Origin: Acidobacteriaceae bacterium
GTDB lineage: Bacteria; Acidobacteriota; Terriglobia; Terriglobales; Acidobacteriaceae
Assembly (NCBI GenBank): GCA_035944135.1
Contig: DASZBM010000002.1
Location: 558,001-622,000 of the forward strand
DNA length: 64,000 bases
Reading direction: 5' to 3'
The notes under the pieces are model-generated. The model ran no database searches and was not told the origin of the DNA. It was given only the letters and a program-made list of their open reading frames with translations. The position numbers and the translations under genes were made by a program. Positions 58,024 through 64,000 of the stretch are shown here, in pieces. The first letter of the stretch is position 1; the number at the start of each line of letters is the position of its first letter.

Positions 58024-60264
58024 GTGAAATTTAGGGATTTGCAGGCTGCGGCGTGCGTCGCCCTGATGTTGAGCAGCGCCGTGGCACAGACTCCTGCTGC
58101 GCCCGCGCCCGGACAGGCTCCTGCTACGACGCAGCAGCCGGCTGACTCACAACAGCAACTGGCGCCGCAACAGCAGCCGGCAGCGGCGAACTCGAATGCG
58201 GCGGGTGAGACGCCCGCGGCCCAGCAGCCGGCGGGGACGGTGAATCCGACCGCACCTGCTCCGCAGCAGGGCGTGCAGAATGACACGACGGGAACGCCGG
58301 GACTTCCGCAGGCGCCGGCTCCGAAGCTGACGGAGCCGCTGTATCTGCGGCCGACGGGCAAGGATTACACGGAGCCGATTCCGTTCCTGCCGAACCCATT
58401 GCATGACTACACACCGACGAACTATCCGGCGCCGCGGCTGAGCAATACGCCGGACCTGCGCGATCTGCTGCGGGATGGAAAGATCTTTCTCGGGCTGAAC
58501 GATGCGGTGACGCTGGCGCTCGAGAACAACTACGACATCGCGATTGCGCGGATCAACCTGGACATTGCGGACACGGACATTCTGCGAGCCAAGGCTGGGT
58601 CGTCGCTGCGTGGTGTTTCGACGGGAATTGTGGCGAACACGCTGGGTGGATCGAGCTCGACGATTACGGGCGGCGGCGGACCGGGCGGAACGACCAGCGC
58701 AGCGGGCGGAAGCGGCGCGGGTGCGTCGGGCCTGGTGTTGAGCACGAACGGCGGCGGACCGGTGCCCGAGCTGCTGGATCCGGAGTTCACGGGGACGCTG
58801 CAGTATGAGCGGGCGAACACGCAGGAGTCGTCGACAATTTTGACGGGCACGAACACGCTCTCGCAGAACACGGGGACGTATGACTTCCAGTATCAGGAAG
58901 GATTCATTGGCGGCGAGTCGCTCAACGTGACCTTTGACAACTCGCACGTGACGACGAACAGCGAACGTACGAGCTACAGTCCGCTGCTGCAATCAAGTTT
59001 TCGTGCCCAGTTGACGCAACATCTGCTGCAGGGATGCTGCAAGTGGGTGAACGAGCGGTTCATCATCCAGGCGAAGAATGATCGGCGGATTACGGATTCT
59101 GCGTTCCGGCAGCAGTTGATCTACACGATAGGCCAGGTGGAGAGCATCTACTGGGCGCTGGTGAGCGCGTATGAGGACGAGCAGGCGAAGGAACGCGCGC
59201 TGCAGCAGTCGACGCAACTGGCGAGCGACAACCGCAAGCAGTTGCAGATTGGAACGCTGGCTCCGCTGGACGTGGTGAACTCGGACGCGGCAGTGGCGAG
59301 CGACAAGCAGGCGCTGATCACGTCGCAATCGAACCTGGAGTATCAGCAACTGCTGATGAAGCAGGCGATTGTGCGCAATCTGAATGATCCACAGATGGCG
59401 AACGCGCCGGTGATTCCGACGGATCGCGTGAGCCTGGATCGGCTGCCGGAAGAGGACATGCAGACGGAGGACCTGATCCGCGAGGCGTACCAGAACAATC
59501 CGCAGATTGAGCAGGCCACGCTGGCGATGAAGAACAACGAGATCACGATCCGGGCGGAGAAGAATGGCCTCCTTCCTGTCCTCGATGCGTACGGCTTCTA
59601 TGGTGGCAGCGGTGTGGGCGGACAGCAAAACCCGGATTTGAACTGCGGCGGCCTGACCGGTACGCCAACGCCTTGCCCGCCGGGCACCGTGTCGAACTCA
59701 GGGTATGGATCGGTACTTGGGAATACGCTGAAAAACAGCTCGCCGGATTGGGGCGTGGGTGTGAACCTGCAGATTCCGATTCGGAACCGGATTGCACAGG
59801 CGGATCAGGTGCGATCGCAGATGGAATACCGGCAGTCGCAGATGCGGTTGCAGCAGCTTTATACGCAGATTCGCATTCAGGTGATCAATGGCGTGTATGC
59901 GTTGACGAACGATCGGGCGGCGGTGCAGTCGTCGCAGTCGGCGCGCGACTATGCGGCGCAGGCGCTGGAAGCGGAGCAGAAGAAGTACAGGCTCGGGGCT
60001 TCGACGACGGCGAATGTGCTGCAGATGGAGCGCAACCTGGCGACGGCGGAGGACAACATGATCTCGGCGACGGCGGCGTATGCGCGTGACCGCGCGTCGC
60101 TGGGGCAGATTCTGGCAAGCACGCTGGACAAGTACGGCATCAGCATTACCCAGGCGGCCAATGGAACGATTTCGCAGAAGCCGAATATTCCGGGGCTGAC
60201 GGCGCCGACACCTCCGGCTCCGCCGAAGCCGCTGACGGAGACGCCTCCGCCGATGCCGCAGTAA
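58024..60264 (+). CDS. TolC-family outer membrane efflux protein
   Basis: GTG start at 58024 with CGGAGA upstream; 746 residues, long for TolC (about 450-500). After a signal peptide (AAACVALMLSSAVAQ), about 80 residues are Pro/Ala/Gln-rich. Two OEP domains follow: LGLNDAVTLALENNYDIAIARINLDIADTDI (about 158-190) and, after a Gly/Ser-rich insertion (about 215-245), IRAEKNGLLPVLDAYGFYGG (second repeat). The C-terminal helix is AAQALEAEQKKYRLGASTTANVLQMERNL. The tail is Pro-rich. It forms a trimeric export channel. No pump or adaptor is adjacent; the HlyD-like gene at 30 kb is a possible partner. Confidence 0.9.
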   Translation: MKFRDLQAAACVALMLSSAVAQTPAAPAPGQAPATTQQPADSQQQLAPQQQPAAANSNAAGETPAAQQPAGTVNPTAPAPQQGVQNDTTGTPGLPQAPAPKLTEPLYLRPTGKDYTEPIPFLPNPLHDYTPTNYPAPRLSNTPDLRDLLRDGKIFLGLNDAVTLALENNYDIAIARINLDIADTDILRAKAGSSLRGVSTGIVANTLGGSSSTITGGGGPGGTTSAAGGSGAGASGLVLSTNGGGPVPELLDPEFTGTLQYERANTQESSTILTGTNTLSQNTGTYDFQYQEGFIGGESLNVTFDNSHVTTNSERTSYSPLLQSSFRAQLTQHLLQGCCKWVNERFIIQAKNDRRITDSAFRQQLIYTIGQVESIYWALVSAYEDEQAKERALQQSTQLASDNRKQLQIGTLAPLDVVNSDAAVASDKQALITSQSNLEYQQLLMKQAIVRNLNDPQMANAPVIPTDRVSLDRLPEEDMQTEDLIREAYQNNPQIEQATLAMKNNEITIRAEKNGLLPVLDAYGFYGGSGVGGQQNPDLNCGGLTGTPTPCPPGTVSNSGYGSVLGNTLKNSSPDWGVGVNLQIPIRNRIAQADQVRSQMEYRQSQMRLQQLYTQIRIQVINGVYALTNDRAAVQSSQSARDYAAQALEAEQKKYRLGASTTANVLQMERNLATAEDNMISATAAYARDRASLGQILASTLDKYGISITQAANGTISQKPNIPGLTAPTPPAPPKPLTETPPPMPQ

Positions 60265-60265
60265 A

Positions 60266-60333
60266 GGCAGAGGGTAGAGGTTAGAGGGTAGAGAGTAGAC
60301 GAAGAGGCCGCGGCGAGTGCTGCGGCCTTTTGT
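60266..60333 (+). terminator. TAGAGGG tract and intrinsic terminator after the TolC gene
   Basis: Degenerate TAGAGGG heptamers run from 60266 to 60299. AGGCCGC (60305-60311) then pairs with GCGGCCT (60322-60328), followed by TTTGTTT. This is a convincing Rho-independent terminator. Confidence 0.8.
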
Positions 60334-60405
60334 TTGCGGTGGAAGTGAACTCGTGCGCTTGTCGTCGATGAGAGTGCGGTAGGCTGAGAGTTTGGAGTAA
60401 ATGCA

Positions 60406-62508
60406 ATGAGTGAAGCAATGGAGAATGGGCTCGGGCGATCGGCGTCGGCGTATCTGAGGTCGGCGCGGCATCAGCCGGTGCAGTGGCATGAGTGGGGCCC
60501 GGAGGCATTTGAAAAGGCCAAGCGCGAGAACAAGCCGGTGCTGCTGGATATTGGCGCGGTGTGGTGCCACTGGTGCCACGTGATGGACCGCGAAAGCTAT
60601 GAGAATGACGAGACCGCGCAGGTGTTGAACGAGCATTACGTTGCGGTGAAGGTGGACCGCGACGAGCGGCCGGATGTGGATACGCGGTATCAGCAGGCGG
60701 TGGCGACGATCAGCGGGCAAGGGGGATGGCCGCTGACGGCGTTTTTGACGCCGGATGGGAAGCCGTTCTTTGGCGGAACGTACTTTCCGCCGGACGAGCG
60801 GTATGGCAGGCCGGGCTTTCGGCGCGTGCTGCTGACGATGGCGAAGGCGTTCGAGGAGCGGCGTGAGGAGGTTGAGGAGTCGGCGGGCAGCATCCTGACG
60901 ATGATCGAGCACAACGAAAGTTTTTCGGGACGGAGCGGAGAGCCGGGGGCGGCGCTGCTCGAGAAGATTATCGAACCGATTGTGCGGATGTTCGACGCGC
61001 GTAATGGAGGGTTTGGGTCGCAGCCGAAGTTTCCGCACTCGGGCGCGATCGATCTGCTGATTGATGCAGCGACACGTGGTGGGACGCATGCAGAGGCGGC
61101 GCGCAACGTGGCCATCGTGACGCTGAAGAAGATGGCTGCGGGTGGGATTCACGACCAGCTTGCCGGCGGATTTCATCGCTACTCGGTGGACGAGCAGTGG
61201 ATTGTGCCGCACTTCGAAAAGATGGCGTACGACAACAGCGAGCTGCTGAAGAATTATGCGCATGCGTTCCAGAGCTTTGCGGATCCCGAGTTTGCGCAGG
61301 TGGCGAACGGGATTCTGCGCTGGATGGATGAATGGCTGAGCGATCGCGAGCGGGGCGGATTTTATGCGTCGCAGGATGCGGATGATTCGCTGGATGATGA
61401 CGGCGATTACTTCACGTGGACTCGCGATGAGGTGCAGGCGGCGTTGAGTCCGGAGGAGTTTCGGGTTGCGGAGGCGTACTTCAATGTGCGGCCGGTCGGC
61501 GATATGCATCACAATCCGACGAAGAATGTGCTGCACACGCCGAGGGCGATTGAGGATGTCGCGAAGGCGCTGGGGATTGAGGAGGCGAAGGCGGGTGAGT
61601 TGGTGCGGGCTGCGAAGGAGAAGATGTATGCGGCTCGGTTGACGCGGCGCACACCGTATGTCGACAAGACGGTTTATACGAACTGGAACGGGATGTGCGT
61701 CTCGGCGTACATCGCGGCGGGCAGAGCGCTGGGGTTGCGCGAGCCGGTGGAGTTTGCGCTGAAGTCGCTGGATCGAGTGCTGGGGGAGGCGTGGAGCGAT
61801 GCCAGGCTCGTGCATGTGGTGGCGTATGGCGAGGGTGTGACGCCGGAGCGCGCGGTGCCGGGCGTGCTGGAGGACTATGCGTTTGTGGCGAATGCGGCGC
61901 TGGATGCGTGGGAGGCAAGCGGGGAGATGCGCTACTTCGAGGCGGCGAAGAAGATTGCAGATGCGATGCTGGCGAAGTTCTACGATGCGACGGGCTGCGG
62001 GTTCTTCGACACGGAGGTGAACTCGACGGAGGAGCGGATTGGTGCGCTGGTCACAAGGCGAAAGCCGCTGCAGGATGCGCCGACGCCGGCGGGGAATTCC
62101 GTTGCAGCGACGGTTCTGCTGCGATTGGCGACGCTGACGAACAACAAGGATTATGAGACGCGGGCGCAGGAGACGCTCGAGACGTTTGCGGGAGTTGTGG
62201 AGCACTTCGGGCTGTACGCGGCGAGTTATGCGCTGGCGCTGCGCAGGATGATCGAGCCGCCGGTGCAGGCTTGCATTGTGGGTGAAGATGCGGCGGCGAA
62301 GGAATTGCTGATTGTTGCGATGGCGCGGTTCATGGTGAACAAGAGCGTGATTCAACTGCGGCGTGGGCAGATGCAGGCGCTTCCGCCGGCGCTGAAGGAG
62401 ACGCTGCCGAATGTGCCTGCGGATGAGGCGAGCTTTGCGTTGGTGTGCAAGGCGAACAGTTGTCTGCCGCCGATAAGGGATGCGGACGAGCTGTACTTGG
62501 TGGCGTAA
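60406..62508 (+). CDS. DUF255/YyaL-type thioredoxin-domain protein
   Basis: A 700-residue protein of the YyaL/SSP411 family. The N-terminal thioredoxin-like domain has VLLDIGAVWCHWCHVMDRESYENDE with a CHWC motif (Cys54, Cys57), then VKVDRDERPDVDTRY and GQGGWPLTAFLTPDGKPFFGGTYFPP. The rest is an (alpha/alpha) barrel resembling glycosidase-epimerase folds: GGIHDQLAGGFHRYSVDEQWIVPHFEKMAYDN and KTVYTNWNGMCVSAYI. Molecular function is unknown; the family is conserved from bacteria to man. Cytoplasmic. GGAG precedes the ATG. Monocistronic; its stop adjoins the convergent MarC stop. Confidence 0.95.
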   Translation: MSEAMENGLGRSASAYLRSARHQPVQWHEWGPEAFEKAKRENKPVLLDIGAVWCHWCHVMDRESYENDETAQVLNEHYVAVKVDRDERPDVDTRYQQAVATISGQGGWPLTAFLTPDGKPFFGGTYFPPDERYGRPGFRRVLLTMAKAFEERREEVEESAGSILTMIEHNESFSGRSGEPGAALLEKIIEPIVRMFDARNGGFGSQPKFPHSGAIDLLIDAATRGGTHAEAARNVAIVTLKKMAAGGIHDQLAGGFHRYSVDEQWIVPHFEKMAYDNSELLKNYAHAFQSFADPEFAQVANGILRWMDEWLSDRERGGFYASQDADDSLDDDGDYFTWTRDEVQAALSPEEFRVAEAYFNVRPVGDMHHNPTKNVLHTPRAIEDVAKALGIEEAKAGELVRAAKEKMYAARLTRRTPYVDKTVYTNWNGMCVSAYIAAGRALGLREPVEFALKSLDRVLGEAWSDARLVHVVAYGEGVTPERAVPGVLEDYAFVANAALDAWEASGEMRYFEAAKKIADAMLAKFYDATGCGFFDTEVNSTEERIGALVTRRKPLQDAPTPAGNSVAATVLLRLATLTNNKDYETRAQETLETFAGVVEHFGLYAASYALALRRMIEPPVQACIVGEDAAAKELLIVAMARFMVNKSVIQLRRGQMQALPPALKETLPNVPADEASFALVCKANSCLPPIRDADELYLVA

Positions 62509-63195
62509 TCACCGGCCGAGGATGGGCGGCACAAGCGTTGAGAAGCCGTTCCAGGCGATCTGTACGCCGATGCAGACCACGATGAAGCCGACGACGCGCA
62601 GGATTCCTTGTGTGGTCGCGGGCGGGATCGCTCTTGTGAGCCGCGGTGCGTTGGCGTAGCAGAGATAAACGAATGCACTGAGGACCACGATCGCGAGGAA
62701 GAGGCCGCCGTGCCTGAGTGCGTTGAGGACGATGCCGCCGTTTTGCGCGCGCGCCGCGAGCGTAAGTGTGACGACGAGCGTGCCGGGGCCTGAGGTCACG
62801 GGAAACGTGAAGGGATAAAACGCCTTTTTGTTCAAGGCTTGAAAGCTGTCGTCAGGGTTGACGTGAACCTCTTCGCGCTTGTCGAGCGTCTTCTCTGACT
62901 CCTTCGCATTGAGCACGGACCAGCCGATGGCGGCGATGACGATGCCGCCGGAGACTTGCACGATAGGCAGCGAGATGCCGAAGAAGTGCAGAATGGCGGA
63001 GCCGAGGAGCTCGATGACGACGAGAAAGATGACGTTATTGAGGGCGATCTTGCGCGCGAGGCTGCGATAGGCGGCCCGCGGCGCGTCGCCGACGAGGCCG
63101 AGAAAGACCAGCGCGGAGCCGATTGGATTAATGAGCGGCAGAAGCGCGCTGAACGCGATGAGGAACGAGTTCCACAGCTCAATCGCCTGACTCAC
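62509..63195 (-). CDS. MarC-family (UPF0056) inner membrane protein
   Basis: A GTG at 63195 gives 228 residues with six spans. LWNSFLIAFSALLPLINPIGSALVFLGL, IVQVSGGIVIAAIGWSVLNA (about 70-90) and AFYPFTFPVTSGPGTLVVTLTLAA are the MarC signature with the two NP/GPG motifs. A further in-frame reading upstream is Arg/Ser-rich shadow of the MscS gene. Despite the name, MarC proteins are not shown to confer drug resistance; function unknown, perhaps amino acid transport. It is 28 bp after the MscS gene on the same strand, likely co-transcribed. Confidence 0.92.
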   Translation of the reverse strand: MSQAIELWNSFLIAFSALLPLINPIGSALVFLGLVGDAPRAAYRSLARKIALNNVIFLVVIELLGSAILHFFGISLPIVQVSGGIVIAAIGWSVLNAKESEKTLDKREEVHVNPDDSFQALNKKAFYPFTFPVTSGPGTLVVTLTLAARAQNGGIVLNALRHGGLFLAIVVLSAFVYLCYANAPRLTRAIPPATTQGILRVVGFIVVCIGVQIAWNGFSTLVPPILGR

Positions 63196-63223
63196 AGGCC
63201 GATGGTAGCAGGCTGGTGTTGTG

Positions 63224-64000
63224 CTACTGCGAGGTTGCGGGCGCCGCAGGTTGCGGTGGTTCGGTGGGCACGGACGGCGGAGCCGGTGGAGCGGCGGTGG
63301 GATCGCGGCGCTCGAGCACGAGCGTGCTGCTGGCGGTGCCGAAGGCGATGTTCTCCTTCTCGAAGGCGAGGAGGATGCGGCGGCGAAGCTCGCGGAGGAC
63401 GCCGTCGCGCTGATTGACCTGCACGCGGATGTTGATGGGGTAGATGACCTCGTGACCGCTGATCTTGTCGACGCCGAGCACGGTGGGTTCATCGATGACA
63501 ACGTCTTTGAAGGCTTCGTCCTGGCGAACCTGGTTGGCGACCCGGGTGAGGACCTGGACGACGCGGTCGGGGTTTTCGCTGGTGCTGACGCTGACCGGAA
63601 GCGTGGCGACGGAGAAGTCGCGCGAAAGATTGGAGACGGTCGTGATCTGGCTGTTGGGCACGATGTAGAGCGTGCCGTCGCCGTCACGGAGCGTGGTGAC
63701 GCGCAGGGTAAGGTTTTCGACGGCGCCCTGAAGACCGGCGATCTTTATGGTGTCGCCGATGGCGTACTGGTCTTCGAGCAGGATGAAGAGGCCGGTGAGC
63801 ATGTCCTTGAAGAGCGACTGCGCGCCAAAGCTGATGCCAAGGCCGATGACGCCGGCGGCGGCGATAAACGAGCCCAGAGGAACGCCGAGCGCGCCGAGGA
63901 TCTGGATGAAGACGTAGGAGGCGATGAGCGCGTAGCCAGTGGCGCGGATGATGCCAGCCAGGGTGCGGAGTTGGGCGGCGCGGTGCGAGTTGCCGACCAT
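63224..64000 (-). CDS. MscS-family mechanosensitive channel (C-terminal part)
   Basis: The frame is open to the window edge at 64000; a Met codon is at the very end but the gene probably continues beyond. The 258 visible residues include two membrane spans, then the pore helix GLGISFGAQSLFKDMLTGLFILLEDQYAIGD, the beta domain KIAGLQGAVENLTLRVTTLRDGDGTLYIVPNSQI and the C-terminal alpha/beta vestibule. A Pro-rich tail (about 235-258) ends the protein. All match MscS channels that open under hypo-osmotic shock. Followed by marC after 28 bp. Confidence 0.93.
   Translation of the reverse strand: MVGNSHRAAQLRTLAGIIRATGYALIASYVFIQILGALGVPLGSFIAAAGVIGLGISFGAQSLFKDMLTGLFILLEDQYAIGDTIKIAGLQGAVENLTLRVTTLRDGDGTLYIVPNSQITTVSNLSRDFSVATLPVSVSTSENPDRVVQVLTRVANQVRQDEAFKDVVIDEPTVLGVDKISGHEVIYPINIRVQVNQRDGVLRELRRRILLAFEKENIAFGTASSTLVLERRDPTAAPPAPPSVPTEPPQPAAPATSQ

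Noticed and set aside
57834-58361. N-terminal extension of TruA by 176 codons
   Set aside because: It overlaps the TolC start on the other strand, is Cys/Gly/Ala-rich noise, and the canonical TruA start is at 57833.
59698-62355. An 885-codon open frame antisense to the TolC and DUF255 genes
   Set aside because: It is rich in Arg, His, Leu and Pro, has no domain, and is the mirror of two well-supported genes in GC-rich DNA.

Overview
The window reads as a high-GC chromosomal segment of a soil Acidobacteriota, most likely class Terriglobia (family Acidobacteriaceae). The lineage call is inference. It rests on a TIGR03435-family secreted protein, bacillithiol synthesis (BshC), the futalosine menaquinone enzyme MqnD, a GH28 polygalacturonase, an M61 peptidase, a DUF4097-type protein, and palindromes and short-word tandem repeats scattered between genes. 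I see no prophage, insertion sequence, integrase, CRISPR array or rRNA. There is one tRNA, tRNA-Lys(CTT).

Layout. 1-1.7 kb: end of a sulfite/nitrite reductase followed by two siroheme genes, an assimilatory reduction operon. 1.8-8.2 kb (mostly minus): membrane protein, TIGR03435 protein, MetX-like hydrolase, M61 peptidase, glutathione peroxidase. 8.3-18.2 kb: KimA-like permease, cysteine desulfurase, DinB protein, citrate synthase, glycine oxidase, coiled-coil membrane protein, PolX, cold-shock protein. 18.3-24.1 kb: Nudix hydrolase, BshC, small membrane and zinc-ribbon proteins, sulfatase, tRNA-Lys. 24.2-31.6 kb: MqnD, BioY, FtsB/DivIC-like protein, ROK kinase, DinB protein, phosphoglycolate phosphatase, DUF4097 protein, HlyD adaptor, LexA.

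31.9-35.6 kb is the most unusual part. An OmpR-type response regulator, a 74-residue protein resembling only the H-box dimerisation hairpin of a histidine kinase, and a sigma54-type AAA+ activator with a degenerate receiver and no DNA-binding domain overlap by 4 bp each. They are followed by a FliA-type sigma factor and a FlgM-like anti-sigma factor. The FlgM-like gene has a near-consensus sigma28 promoter, yet no flagellar structural gene is in the window. 36.1-37.3 kb holds an orphan RHS toxin tip with a probable immunity gene.

37.4-47.9 kb: dienelactone hydrolase, rpsO-pnp (PNPase with a long low-complexity tail), EamA-like protein, GH28 enzyme, peptidoglycan-binding protein, beta-propeller protein, and an ArsR-SRPBCC pair. 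48-64 kb: HtrA protease, three Tad-type pseudopilin genes, a second EamA transporter, amidohydrolase, M20 peptidase coupled to truA, TolC-type protein, DUF255 thioredoxin-like protein, MarC and a partial MscS channel.

Non-coding structure is rich. At least three palindrome families recur. Two long inverted repeats built from GTTAG words separate convergent genes. One palindrome has become part of the C-termini of two unrelated proteins, each just before a 4-bp overlap with the next gene. A triple GAAC repeat with an exact 12-nt period lies directly upstream of lexA.
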